DNA from: DATAGZ01 sp036263455
GTDB taxonomy: Bacteria > Pseudomonadota > Alphaproteobacteria > Dongiales > Dongiaceae
DNA length: 64,000 nt
Direction: 5' to 3'
Assembly (NCBI GenBank): GCA_036263455.1
Contig: DATAGZ010000010.1
Location: forward strand, 62,001 to 126,000
The notes beneath the pieces are model-generated. The model saw only the letters and a program-made list of their open reading frames with translations. It had not been told where the DNA came from and searched no databases. A program made the translations under genes and the position numbers. Below, piece by piece: positions 47,738-57,095 of this stretch. The first letter of the stretch is position 1, and each line of letters opens with the position of its first letter.

Positions 47738-49526
47738 GCGCCGCTGCAGCTTTGACGGCGGGAAGGTCGAGCTTGATGTGGAGCTCCCGCAAGCGCTGCG
47801 GAGGCACTTCCGCAGGTGCCTGCATCAGCAGATCCTCGGCGCGCTGATTGAGGGGAAAAGCAATGATCTCGCGTATGTTCTTTTCGCCGGCCAGCATCAT
47901 GACGATGCGGTCGATGCCAGGCGCCGAGCCACCATGGGGCGGCGCGCCAAACTTGAAAGCATTCAACATGCCGTCGAATTTGGCCTCGACGTCCTGGGCC
48001 GAATAGCCGGCAATCGCGAATGCCTTATACATGATGTCCGGCAGATGGTTGCGAATGGCGCCGGACGATAGCTCAATGCCGTTGCAGACGATGTCGTATT
48101 GATAGGCTTTGATCGTCAGGGGGTCCTGTGTAAGCAGAGCCTCCATGCCGCCCTGCGGCATGGAAAAGGGATTGTGGCTGAACTCGATCTGGCCGGTGTC
48201 GGGGTTGCGCTCGTACATTGGGAAATCCACCACCCAGCAGAAGGCGAACCGGTTCTCGTCGACCAGGCCGAGTTCCTCGCCAAGATGCGCGCGCACGGCT
48301 CCGGCGAATTTTTCAGCGCTCGCCGGCTGATCGCACACGAAAAACACGGCGCTGCCGTCGCCGGCGCCCGTAGCTTGCCGGAGCGAAGCGATGCGCGCCT
48401 CGTCGAGATTCTTGGCGATCGGCCCCTTGGCGCCGCCTTCGGCGAATTGCAGATAGCCGAGGCCGGCGGCGCCCTGTGCGCGGGCCCACTCGTTGAGCTT
48501 GTCGAAGAAGCTGCGCGGCCGGGTACCGGCACCGGGCGCGGCTATGGCGCGCACCACCGCTCCGTCCTCGATGGCGCGGGCAAAGAGGCCAAAACCCGAG
48601 CCACGGAAAATTTCGGTGACGTCGCGAATGCGCAGCGGATTGCGCAGGTCGGGCTTATCCGACCCGTATGTCAGCATCGCCTCGGCATAAGGGATGCGTA
48701 CGAAGGGCGTGGTATCCACATTCTTCCCCTGCGCGAATTCCTCGAATACGCCATGCAGGACCGGCTCGATCGCGGCAAAGACGTCATCCTGGGTCACATA
48801 GGACATCTCGAAATCGAGCTGATAGAACTCGCCGGGACTGCGATCGGCGCGACTGTCCTCGTCGCGAAAGCAGGGTGCGATCTGGAAATAGCGATCGAAG
48901 CCAGCCACCATGAGCAATTGCTTGAATTGCTGCGGCGCTTGAGGCAGTGCGTAAAATTTGCCCGGGTGCTGGCGCGCTGGAACCAGGAAGTCACGCGCGC
49001 CTTCCGGCGAACTCGCGGTGAGGATGGGGGTCTGGAATTCGGTGAAGCCCTGTTCGATCATCCGCCGGCGCAGCGAGGCAATGACTTGGGCGCGGAGGAG
49101 AATGTTGCGGTGGATGCGCTCGCGCCGCAGGTCCAGAAAACGGTAGCGCAGGCGTATTTCTTCGCCCGAATCCTCGTCGCTATTGACCTGGAGCGGCAGC
49201 GGCTCGGCGGGCGATTGCAGGACGAACTCGGCGATCTGGACTTCGACCGCCCCGGTGGGCAGCTTGGGATTGACGGTTTCAGGGGTGCGGACCACCACTT
49301 TTCCGGTCACCGTGACGATGCTTTCGAACCGCGCCGCTTCCACCGCTTGAAACTGAGGATGCGATGTATCGATCACGCATTGGGTCAAACCATAATGGTC
49401 GCGCAAATCGAGAAACAGAAGATTGCCATGATCGCGCTTGCGATGAATCCATCCCGATAGCCGCACCGTGGCGCCAGACTGCTCCCGTCGCAGCGCGCCG
49501 CACGTATGTGTCCGATAAGGATGCAT
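47727..49526 (-). CDS. aspS: Aspartate--tRNA ligase
   Basis: 599 residues. The N-terminal OB fold binds the anticodon (MHPYRTHTCGALRREQSG, GWIHRKRDHGNLLFLDLRD). Class II motifs are RYRFLDLRRE, CFRDEDSRADRSPGEFYQLD and the C-terminal GGSAPGIDRIVMMLAGEKNI. A GAD insert is present, as in bacterial AspRS. The start at 49526 gives the canonical N-terminus; ATG 49556 adds ten residues and has a better AGGA spacing, so it is a real alternative. Divergent from rnd. Confidence 0.96.
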   Translation of the reverse strand: MHPYRTHTCGALRREQSGATVRLSGWIHRKRDHGNLLFLDLRDHYGLTQCVIDTSHPQFQAVEAARFESIVTVTGKVVVRTPETVNPKLPTGAVEVQIAEFVLQSPAEPLPLQVNSDEDSGEEIRLRYRFLDLRRERIHRNILLRAQVIASLRRRMIEQGFTEFQTPILTASSPEGARDFLVPARQHPGKFYALPQAPQQFKQLLMVAGFDRYFQIAPCFRDEDSRADRSPGEFYQLDFEMSYVTQDDVFAAIEPVLHGVFEEFAQGKNVDTTPFVRIPYAEAMLTYGSDKPDLRNPLRIRDVTEIFRGSGFGLFARAIEDGAVVRAIAAPGAGTRPRSFFDKLNEWARAQGAAGLGYLQFAEGGAKGPIAKNLDEARIASLRQATGAGDGSAVFFVCDQPASAEKFAGAVRAHLGEELGLVDENRFAFCWVVDFPMYERNPDTGQIEFSHNPFSMPQGGMEALLTQDPLTIKAYQYDIVCNGIELSSGAIRNHLPDIMYKAFAIAGYSAQDVEAKFDGMLNAFKFGAPPHGGSAPGIDRIVMMLAGEKNIREIIAFPLNQRAEDLLMQAPAEVPPQRLRELHIKLDLPAVKAAAARGA

Positions 49527-49610
49527 TTTACCCCGCTTTTGGCTGGCAAAAGCCATAGTTTTCCTGGACTTGTCAAGATAGGACCCTGCCTCTATAGCTA
49601 GGAGATGGAC

Positions 49611-50801
49611 ATGCAGAGGCAAAATGTCGCGCCGGTACCGGTGACGGAAAGCGCCGATCTCGTCACGCGGTGCGCGGCGCTCGCCAGTGCGGATTTTGTG
49701 GCCCTGGATACCGAGTTTCTGCGCGAGAAAACCTATTACCCTATCCCCTGTCTGATACAGGTCGCCGGGCCCGATTCGGCATTCATCATTGACCCGATGG
49801 CGCCGGGCATCGACCTCGCGCCCTTTCTCGCGGTGCTGCGCAACCGTGATGTCGTGAAGGTTTTCCATGCCGGCCGGCAGGATCTGGATATTTTCTTTGC
49901 GCTTCTGGATGAACTCCCTGCGCCGCTTGCCGATACGCAGATCATGGCGATGGCTTTGGGATATGGCGATGCCGTGAGCTATGAGAATCTCGCCGCCCGG
50001 CTGATGAAGGTCAGGATCGATAAAGGCGCCCGCTTCACCGACTGGTCGCGTCGGCCCTTGACGCCGCGCCAGCTCGAATATGCCCTGAGCGACGTCACCC
50101 ATCTTCGGCAAATCTATGCGCTTCTGTCCGAGCAGTTGAAGACGCGCGGCCGAGAGGAATGGATTGCCGAGGAGATGGCCGACCTTAACGACCCAGCCCG
50201 CTATCGCCCCGATCCAGAGGATGCATGGCGCCGGTTGAAGATACGCAGCGACAAGCCGCGTTTCCTCCTCATGCTCAGGGAGCTTGCTGCGTGGCGCGAG
50301 CGCGAGGCGCAACAAAGGAACGTACCGCGCCAACGCATCATCAAGGACGAAATCCTTCTCGAGATCGCGGCCCATCCACCCCATGACCAGGCGGAATTCG
50401 ATAAATATCGCGGCCTGCCCAACGGATATGGCAATAGCGCGCTCGGGAAGGGGCTGGCCGAGGCCATCGCTCGCGGTCAGAATGCGCCGTTCGACTCCCT
50501 GCCGGTTCTTTCCCAGCGGGTGGGAAGTGAAAAGGCCGGCCCGGCCGCCGAACTGTTGCGGGTTCTCATTAAGCAGGTCTGTGAAAATGAACAGGTTGCG
50601 CCGAAATTATTAGTGAGCAGCCAGGAACTCGACATGCTCGCCCGGCTCGGACCTGAGGCGGACGTTCCGCTTCTGCACGGCTGGCGGTATGAATTGTGCG
50701 GCAAACTTGCGCAAGATTGCCTTGCCGGAAAATTGGCTTTCTACATGCGCGGCAACAAGGTGGATTTCGCGCCGTTTGCTGCGCTTGAGAAGCAGGGCTG
50801 A
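49611..50801 (+). CDS. rnd: Ribonuclease D
   Basis: 396 residues. DEDDy 3'-5' exonuclease that trims tRNA 3' ends. Catalytic residues are visible: Asp33 and Glu35 (ALDTEFLRE), Asp91 (HAGRQDLDIF), Tyr157 and Asp161 (LEYALSDVTHL). An HRDC-like helical domain follows from about 210. ATG 49611 has TAGGAG six bases upstream, better than ATG 49605 which abuts it. Confidence 0.95.
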   Translation: MQRQNVAPVPVTESADLVTRCAALASADFVALDTEFLREKTYYPIPCLIQVAGPDSAFIIDPMAPGIDLAPFLAVLRNRDVVKVFHAGRQDLDIFFALLDELPAPLADTQIMAMALGYGDAVSYENLAARLMKVRIDKGARFTDWSRRPLTPRQLEYALSDVTHLRQIYALLSEQLKTRGREEWIAEEMADLNDPARYRPDPEDAWRRLKIRSDKPRFLLMLRELAAWREREAQQRNVPRQRIIKDEILLEIAAHPPHDQAEFDKYRGLPNGYGNSALGKGLAEAIARGQNAPFDSLPVLSQRVGSEKAGPAAELLRVLIKQVCENEQVAPKLLVSSQELDMLARLGPEADVPLLHGWRYELCGKLAQDCLAGKLAFYMRGNKVDFAPFAALEKQG

Positions 50802-50820
50802 CCGGCTTATATTCGCCGCC

Positions 50821-51621
50821 ATGATTGGCTCTTTTCCCTTGAAAGCAGCGCTATGCGCGACGGGCCTGTTGGTCCTGGTCGCCTGCGCCTCGGACGAACC
50901 CGACATTCCTGATACGCCGGCTGAAACATTGTATAACGATGCCCTGGACACCCTCCAGGCTGGCAAGGCCGCCCAAGCAGCCAGGATGTTCGACGAGGTC
51001 GAGCGTCAGCATCCCTATTCCAAATGGGCAACCCAGGCGCAGCTTATGTCCGCCTTCGCCAATTACAGCGTCGATCGGTACGACGATGCTATCCTGGCGC
51101 TCAATCGCTATATCGATCTTCATCCTGGTAACCGCAATGCGGCCTACGCATATTATCTGCGCGCGCTCTGCTATTATGAGCAGATCGAGAGCGTGCAGCG
51201 CGACCAGGGCAACACCGAAGAAGCGCTCAAGGACCTGACCGAAGTGGTGGCGCGTTTTCCCAACACACCCTATGCGCGCGATGCCACCCTTAAGCTCGAT
51301 CTGACCCGGGACCATCTGGCCGGCAAGGAGATGGATATCGGCCGCTACTATCTCTATCACAACGATTATGGTGCGGCGATCAACCGCTTCCGCCGCGTGG
51401 TGACAGATTACCAGACCACCACGCATATCGCCGAAGCCTTGCACCGGCTGGTCGAGGCGTATCTTTCCCTTGGCATTGTCAGCGAAGCGCAGTCGGCGGG
51501 CGCGGTTCTCGGGTACAACTATCCTGGCAGCGATTGGTACCAGGACAGCTACAAGCTGTTGGTGTCCAGGAATCTTCAGCCGCTCGACGTCAATGGTTCA
51601 TGGCTGGGCAAAGTCTTCTGA
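50821..51621 (+). CDS. bamD: Outer membrane assembly lipoprotein BamD
   Basis: 266 residues. The lipoprotein signal has lipobox LVAC with the modified Cys22. Five TPR-like repeats follow (AETLYNDALDTLQAGKAAQA, HPYSKWATQAQLMSAFANYS). BamD is the essential partner of BamA in beta-barrel insertion. The ATG at 50821 gives a proper signal peptide. It is followed four bases on by recN, a common alphaproteobacterial order (bamD-recN-ligA). Confidence 0.95.
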   Translation: MIGSFPLKAALCATGLLVLVACASDEPDIPDTPAETLYNDALDTLQAGKAAQAARMFDEVERQHPYSKWATQAQLMSAFANYSVDRYDDAILALNRYIDLHPGNRNAAYAYYLRALCYYEQIESVQRDQGNTEEALKDLTEVVARFPNTPYARDATLKLDLTRDHLAGKEMDIGRYYLYHNDYGAAINRFRRVVTDYQTTTHIAEALHRLVEAYLSLGIVSEAQSAGAVLGYNYPGSDWYQDSYKLLVSRNLQPLDVNGSWLGKVF

Positions 51622-51624
51622 GCC

Positions 51625-53277
51625 ATGCTGCGCCATCTGGCCATTCGCAATGTGGTGCTGATCGGTAAGCTTGACCTTGAATTCGGACCCGGCCTGATTG
51701 CCTTCACCGGTGAAACCGGCGCGGGAAAATCTATTCTCCTCGATGCGCTTGGCCTCGCCACGGGCATGCGCGCGGACACCGCTCTCATTCGTCATGGGCA
51801 AGAGCAGGCCAGTGTCACGGCGTCCTTCGATGTTCCGCCTGATCACCCGGTTCAGGAGATCGTCGCCGCCCAGGGAATCGCCGCGGGAGAGGAAATCCTC
51901 CTGCGCCGCCAGATCGGGGCCGATGGACGCTCGCGCGCTTTCCTCAATGGAGAGCCGGTAGCGATTGGCATCCTGAGGAAAATCGGTGCGGCCCTGATCG
52001 AGATCGAAGGCCAGTTCGAGATGCAGGGGCTGTTCGATCCGGCGCGCCATCTCTACTACCTCGACCAATATGCTGGAATCGGCAAGGATGTTGCTCGGCT
52101 CAAGGGTCTTTTCGAAACATGGCGGCAGCGCGAAGATGTCTTTCTCCGAACGCGCGCAGATTTCGAGGCGGCGCGACGCGAGGAGGATTATCTGCGCCAT
52201 ACGGTTGCCGAGCTTGAATTGGTCGCGCCGGGCGTGGGGGAGGAAAGCGCGCTGATCGAGCGGCGCTCTTCCCTGCTCCAGCAAGGGCAGGCCGAGGAGG
52301 CCCTCGCCGCGGCCTGCGTCGAACTCGGCGGAGATCGGGGCGCCGACCGGATGCTGGCCATGGCTTATCGTCGCATGGAACGATGGGAAGACGTCTTTCC
52401 CGACCTGATGCCGGCCTTCGAGCGTGCCACCCTAGAGATGCGCGAGCTTGTCGATCAAGTGGACCGGGCGCGTCGTGGCTCGGCCCAGGGAAGTGATCAG
52501 TTGCGCATGCTTGAAGAGCGATTGTTCCTGCTGCACGACCTGGCGCGCAAGCACCGCATAGGCTGCGACGAATTGCCGGCCCTTCTTGAGACGCTAGGCA
52601 AGCGTCTCGCGGCACTGGAAAACGGCCAGGACGCCCTGGCGCAGTTGGAAAAAGACGTCGCCGCGGCCAAAGCGGCCTATCGGGACGCCGCGCAGAAAAT
52701 CTCGGCGCGGCGGACACGGGCCGCGCGCCAGCTCGATCGAAGCATCAATGAGGAATTGCCGTCGCTCAAGCTCGAGCGCGCGCGGTTCGAGACCCGGCTC
52801 GATGAGATGGCCGAGAGCGATTGGGGCGCCAGGGGGTGGGATGGCGTGCAATTCATGATCAGCACCAACCCAGGGACTCCGGCCGCGCCGATCGACAAGA
52901 TCGCCTCGGGTGGGGAATTGGCGCGGCTTATGCTGGCGATCAAGGTGACGCTCGCCAAGGCGGCGACGGTGCCGTGTCTGGTCTTTGATGAAGTGGATAC
53001 CGGCATCGGTGGCGCCACGGCTGCTGCGGTGGGAGAGAGGCTCAAGCGTCTGGCGACGCTCTGCCAGGTACTGGTCGTCACCCACTCGCCTCAGGTGGCG
53101 GCCCTTGCCGATCAGCATCTTCGCGTCCAGAAATCCGGCAAAAGCACCACGCATACCGATGTCGCGCTTCTCGATCAGGCGCATCGCCAGGAAGAGATTG
53201 CCCGCATGCTGTCTGGGGCCACGATCACCGATGAAGCGCGCGCGGCCGCCAGTAAATTGCTTGCCGGATCGCTGTGA
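51625..53277 (+). CDS. recN: DNA repair protein RecN
   Basis: 550 residues. SMC-like ATPase used in double-strand break repair. Walker A is GETGAGKS (29-36). Long coiled-coil arms lie at about 150-370, and the C-terminal ABC signature and Walker B are SGGELARLMLAIK and CLVFDEVDTGIGG. It overlaps ligA (GTGA), so repair and ligation genes are cotranslated. Confidence 0.96.
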   Translation: MLRHLAIRNVVLIGKLDLEFGPGLIAFTGETGAGKSILLDALGLATGMRADTALIRHGQEQASVTASFDVPPDHPVQEIVAAQGIAAGEEILLRRQIGADGRSRAFLNGEPVAIGILRKIGAALIEIEGQFEMQGLFDPARHLYYLDQYAGIGKDVARLKGLFETWRQREDVFLRTRADFEAARREEDYLRHTVAELELVAPGVGEESALIERRSSLLQQGQAEEALAAACVELGGDRGADRMLAMAYRRMERWEDVFPDLMPAFERATLEMRELVDQVDRARRGSAQGSDQLRMLEERLFLLHDLARKHRIGCDELPALLETLGKRLAALENGQDALAQLEKDVAAAKAAYRDAAQKISARRTRAARQLDRSINEELPSLKLERARFETRLDEMAESDWGARGWDGVQFMISTNPGTPAAPIDKIASGGELARLMLAIKVTLAKAATVPCLVFDEVDTGIGGATAAAVGERLKRLATLCQVLVVTHSPQVAALADQHLRVQKSGKSTTHTDVALLDQAHRQEEIARMLSGATITDEARAAASKLLAGSL

Positions 53278-55334
53278 AGACGGACAAGAAAGCCGAGAAG
53301 GCGGCGCTTGCCGAGATGCAGCTGCTCAAAGCCGAAATCGCACGGCACAATCGGCTCTATTATCAACTCGACCGGCCGGAAATCAGCGATGGTGAATATG
53401 ACCGGCTGGTCCAGCGCTACCGCGCTCTCGAACGGGATTATCCCCAGTTCGCGGGTGAGGATTCGCCGCTCCTGCAGGTGGGCGCGCCGCCGCATGGGGC
53501 TTTCCTGCCGAGCGCGCATGGCCGTCCGATGCTCTCGCTCGACAACGCCTTTGCCGATGAAGATATTCATGACTTTCTTTCTCGTATTCGGCGCTTCCTG
53601 AAATTGCCGGAGAGCGAGGTGATCGATCTCGTCGCGGAACCCAAAATCGACGGTCTGAGCGTCAATCTGCGTTACGAGAAAGGCGTTTTCGTCGGAGGGG
53701 CCACACGCGGCGATGGGTCGGTGGGCGAGAACGTCACAGCCAATCTCAAGACCATCGGCGATATCCCGGCGCGACTGCATACGCGCAAGCCTCCAGCCCT
53801 CATCGAAATCCGCGGCGAGGTCTTCATGCGTCGCGACGATTTCGCGGCTCTGATCAAGGCGCAGGAGAAGCAGGGTGAGGCCTTCGCCAATCCCCGCAAT
53901 GCCGCGGCGGGTTCGCTCCGACAGAAAAATCCCCAGGTGACGGCCAGCCGGCCACTGCGCTTCTTTGCCTATGCGATCGGGCTCAGCGAAGGTGTCTCCT
54001 GGGCAACCCACGCCGAGTTCCTTACGCTGCTGCGCGAATGGCGCTTGCCGGTCAATCCGCTCTACCGCGAAACGCGCGGTGCCGAGGAAACCCTGCGTTT
54101 CTACCACGAGGTTGCCAAGAACCGCGCCGACCTCCCCTATGAGATCGATGGCGTTGTCTACAAGATCAACCGGCGAGACTGGCAGGATCGGCTCGGCTAT
54201 GTCGGCCGGGCGCCGCGTTGGGCGATTGCCCATAAGTTTCCCGCCGAGCAGGGCATCACCCGCGTCAATGATATCGATGTCAGTGTCGGCCGGACGGGCA
54301 TCCTGACCCCGCTCGCCTACCTCGAACCGATCGGGATTGGCGGCGTCATGGTCTCACGCGCTTCGCTTCATAATGAAGACGAGATCGCCCGCAAGGACAT
54401 CCGCATCGGCGACCGGGTGGTCGTTCAGCGCGCAGGCGACGTGATTCCCCAGGTCGTGCGCGTGGTCTTGGAGGAACGTCCCAAGGATGCGCGGCAGTTT
54501 TATTTTCCCTCCACCTGTCCAGTCTGCGGGTCGCGGACCGAGCGGCTCGAGGACAATGCCGCTTGGCGATGCACGGGGGGATTGACCTGCCCCGCGCAGG
54601 CCAAAGAGCGACTGCGCTATTTCCTGGCCGTGCTGGGGATCGAGGGTTTGGGCGAAAAGAATATCAGCGAGTATTACGAGAATGGCTTGCTGCGCAACCC
54701 CGCCGACCTGTTTCGATTGTGGCATCGCAAGGATGAGCTGATCGAGCGGCGGGGCGGAAATACAAAATGGGTGTTGAAGGTTCTTGGCGCCATCGACGAT
54801 CATCGGCGCGTGCCACTCGCAAAATTCATCCATGCGCTCGGCATTCCGCAGGTGGGAGAGGAAACCGCCAAGCTGCTTGCGCGCAATTACAGTTCATGGC
54901 CGCGTCTCTATCAGAGCCTGACGGAAGCGGCGGAGCCCGAGAGTCCCGCTTATCAGGAACTCGAGAATATCCAGAATGTCGGTCCTGCTCTCGCGCAGGA
55001 GCTGATCAATTTCGCGCGCGAGAAAAATAATCGCGTGGCGGTCGAGGACCTGCTCCAATACATGCATATCGAGGATTATGCCGCGCCCGCCGAGGCGGCG
55101 CGTTCGCCAATCGTGGGCAAGGTCGTCGTCTTCACCGGAACCATGGATCGGCTCGACCGGCAGGAGGCCAAGATGATCGCCGAGAATTTCGGCGCCAAGG
55201 TCGCGTCGTCGGTGTCGAGCAAGACCGATTACCTCGTGGCTGGCGCCAATGCGGGCTCCAAGTTGAAAAAGGCGGCCGAGCTTGGCGTGACCGTCTTGAG
55301 CGAAGAGGAATGGCTGAAATTGATCGGGCGTTAG
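53274..55334 (+). CDS. ligA: NAD-dependent DNA ligase
   Basis: 686 residues, full length. Adenylation Lys124 sits in EPKIDGLSVNLRY. An OB fold, a four-Cys zinc finger (CPVCGSRTERLED, then CTGGLTCPAQ), helix-hairpin-helix repeats (about 490-600) and a C-terminal BRCT domain (VVFTGTMDRLDRQEAKMIAE) are all present. Seals nicks in replication and repair. The start is GTG, overlapping the recN stop; convergent with moaE. Confidence 0.97.
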   Translation: MKTDKKAEKAALAEMQLLKAEIARHNRLYYQLDRPEISDGEYDRLVQRYRALERDYPQFAGEDSPLLQVGAPPHGAFLPSAHGRPMLSLDNAFADEDIHDFLSRIRRFLKLPESEVIDLVAEPKIDGLSVNLRYEKGVFVGGATRGDGSVGENVTANLKTIGDIPARLHTRKPPALIEIRGEVFMRRDDFAALIKAQEKQGEAFANPRNAAAGSLRQKNPQVTASRPLRFFAYAIGLSEGVSWATHAEFLTLLREWRLPVNPLYRETRGAEETLRFYHEVAKNRADLPYEIDGVVYKINRRDWQDRLGYVGRAPRWAIAHKFPAEQGITRVNDIDVSVGRTGILTPLAYLEPIGIGGVMVSRASLHNEDEIARKDIRIGDRVVVQRAGDVIPQVVRVVLEERPKDARQFYFPSTCPVCGSRTERLEDNAAWRCTGGLTCPAQAKERLRYFLAVLGIEGLGEKNISEYYENGLLRNPADLFRLWHRKDELIERRGGNTKWVLKVLGAIDDHRRVPLAKFIHALGIPQVGEETAKLLARNYSSWPRLYQSLTEAAEPESPAYQELENIQNVGPALAQELINFAREKNNRVAVEDLLQYMHIEDYAAPAEAARSPIVGKVVVFTGTMDRLDRQEAKMIAENFGAKVASSVSSKTDYLVAGANAGSKLKKAAELGVTVLSEEEWLKLIGR

Positions 55335-55358
55335 GGATCTAGGCGGGGCACAGACGTG

Positions 55359-55808
55359 TCACTGCCGCCAGCGCTTGCGGCGTTCCTCGTCTTCCTTGCG
55401 CGGGGCAACCCACTGGCGTCCCGCGGGGCCGGTCTCTTCCTTCCAGAACGGTGCATCGGTCTTTAGCCAATCAATGAGAAAACTGCAGGAATCCAGGGCC
55501 GCCTGCCGGTGGGCGGCCGCGGTGCCCACGAAGACGATCCGTTCACCGGGGCTGAGCCGGCCATAGCGGTGGATGAGGGTGACGCCGAGGAGGGGCCAGC
55601 GGGCACGCGCCTCGGCCTCGATATTCTCAAGCATTTTCACGCTCATCTCGTGATAGTGATCGAGCGTGAGGGCCGTGACCGGGCGGCCTCCCGCCATGTC
55701 CCGGACCAGGCCGACGAAGCTCGCGATCCCTCCCACGTTGGGGCCGATCTGCGAAAGCAGGGCGAGTTCATGGCCAGGATCGAAATCTTCCTGCTGGATA
55801 CGTACCAT
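55359..55808 (-). CDS. moaE: Molybdopterin synthase catalytic subunit
   Basis: 149 residues. MoaE joins MoaD to add the dithiolene sulfurs to precursor Z in molybdenum cofactor synthesis. Typical blocks are GGIASFVGLVRDMAGG, LTLDHYHEMSVKMLENIE, HRYGRLSPGERIVFVG and the active-site Lys region LKTDAPFWKEE. It starts right at the stop of moaD (no gap), in the order speB-moaD-moaE. Confidence 0.95.
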   Translation of the reverse strand: MVRIQQEDFDPGHELALLSQIGPNVGGIASFVGLVRDMAGGRPVTALTLDHYHEMSVKMLENIEAEARARWPLLGVTLIHRYGRLSPGERIVFVGTAAAHRQAALDSCSFLIDWLKTDAPFWKEETGPAGRQWVAPRKEDEERRKRWRQ

Positions 55809-56060
55809 CTACCCTCCCGTCACAGGCGGGAAGAAAGCGATCTCGTCGCCGTCGGCGATCGGTTCTTCCCAATCGCAGTAGGTAAGATTCCGCGCCACCC
55901 GCAAAACCTCGGCGTCCGCGAGGGCCGCGCGGTGGCCCGGCGAACGATCCAGCAGCCATTCGCGCAACTGCCCGGTTCGGTTGACGGAAGGAGGGAGCGT
56001 CACGGTTTCCACGCCATGGCCGATTCTTTGCTTCACCCAGGAGAAATAAAGAATCTTCAT
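55809..56060 (-). CDS. moaD: Molybdopterin synthase sulfur carrier subunit
   Basis: 83 residues with a ubiquitin-like fold (MKILYFSWVKQRIG, GDEIAFFPPVTGG). The terminal Gly-Gly, which becomes the thiocarboxylate, is intact. It overlaps speB by four bases and abuts moaE. The start at 56060 is fixed by homology. Confidence 0.95.
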   Translation of the reverse strand: MKILYFSWVKQRIGHGVETVTLPPSVNRTGQLREWLLDRSPGHRAALADAEVLRVARNLTYCDWEEPIADGDEIAFFPPVTGG

Positions 56061-56947
56061 CGCGCGATCTGCAAGGCAAGATATTGCCAGGCGATGCTCG
56101 CGGCGGCCAGCGCGGTGATATCCGCGTGATCGTAGGCGGGCGCCACCTCCACCACATCCATGCCGCGGAAATCGATGCCGGCGAGGCCGCGCAGGATGGC
56201 CATGACCTGCCAGGTGAATAATCCCCCGACCTCGGGCGTGCCGGTTCCCGGTGCCTGGGATGGATCGATGCAGTCGATATCGAAGGACAGATATGTCGGA
56301 CCGTCGCCAACCTTGCGTGTGATACGGTTCACGATATCGGCGGGGCTGGCGAGGTGAACGTCGAGGGCGGAGACAATTTCCACGCCCTTGCCGCGCGTCC
56401 AATCATAAATGGCGCGCTGCATGGGAGAGCGGATGCCGATCTGGATCATGCGGCGCGGGTCGACCAGCCCCTCCTGAATGGCATGATAGAAAATAGAGCC
56501 GTGGCCGTAGGTCTGGCCAAACGTATCGGGCCAGGTATCGACATGGGCGTCGAAATGGATAAGCCCCACGGGGCCGGCCTTCTTGGTCAGGGCGCGCAGA
56601 AGGGGCAGGGTGAGGGAATGGTCGCCGCCGAGACCGATCAGATGTTCGATCCCGGTTGCCTGCTCCTCGATCAATCGCATGCTTTCGAGAGCATCGCCGA
56701 TTCGGAGCGAAAAGTTGCCGATATCCGCGATATCCAGCGTCTGAGGATCGACCCAATCCGCCGGATTGTCGCCATCGAGCAGCATGCGGCTGATCGCGCG
56801 AATGGCTTCGGGGCCAAAGCGCGCGCCCGAGCGGAACGAGGTACCAATATCGTAGGGGATGCCAGCCACGCAATAGCGCGCGGCGCGATCGCTCTTGGCT
56901 ACCGAGAGAAAGCTGGTCGGGGCGGCATAGGTCGGAAGGCCAGACAT
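56057..56947 (-). CDS. speB: Agmatinase-family ureohydrolase
   Basis: 296 residues. The binuclear Mn site is complete: GGDHSLTLPLL, HFDAHVDTWPD and SFDIDCIDPSQAPGTGTPE. Agmatinase makes putrescine and urea; close relatives act on guanidinobutyrate or other guanidines, so the substrate is not certain. It is first in the unusual group speB-moaD-moaE. The 148 bases upstream are shared with rplM and hold a palindrome (57008-57021). Confidence 0.92.
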   Translation of the reverse strand: MSGLPTYAAPTSFLSVAKSDRAARYCVAGIPYDIGTSFRSGARFGPEAIRAISRMLLDGDNPADWVDPQTLDIADIGNFSLRIGDALESMRLIEEQATGIEHLIGLGGDHSLTLPLLRALTKKAGPVGLIHFDAHVDTWPDTFGQTYGHGSIFYHAIQEGLVDPRRMIQIGIRSPMQRAIYDWTRGKGVEIVSALDVHLASPADIVNRITRKVGDGPTYLSFDIDCIDPSQAPGTGTPEVGGLFTWQVMAILRGLAGIDFRGMDVVEVAPAYDHADITALAAASIAWQYLALQIAR

Positions 56948-57007
56948 GGCCTGTTATAAACGCTCGCGCCGATGTTTTAAAGGCTCGCCGCGAGCGGGAC
57001 TGTATGA

Positions 57008-57021
57008 GGTATTATAATACC
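57008..57021. repeat. 14-bp perfect palindrome in the speB/rplM promoter region
   Basis: GGTATTATAATACC is fully self-complementary and lies between two divergent genes, 60 bases before speB and 75 before rplM. It contains TATAAT on both strands. It could be an operator or -10 element. Confidence 0.5.
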
Positions 57022-57045
57022 ACATCATTAATTCATTGGTTTCAC

Positions 57046-57074
57046 TTGACATACCGGGCGAAGTCCCGTACTTA
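57046..57074 (+). promoter_or_regulatory. Sigma-70-type promoter of rplM-rpsI
   Basis: TTGACA (57046-57051), 17 bases, then a weak -10 TACTTA (57069-57074). The -35 is perfect. A start near 57081 would leave a short leader before the ATG at 57096. Confidence 0.5.
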
Positions 57075-57095
57075 GCGGCCCCAGGAAAGGGAAGC

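Noticed and set aside
48099..49460. 453-codon plus-strand frame opposite aspS
   Set aside because: Lies fully inside aspS, which has all class II synthetase motifs.
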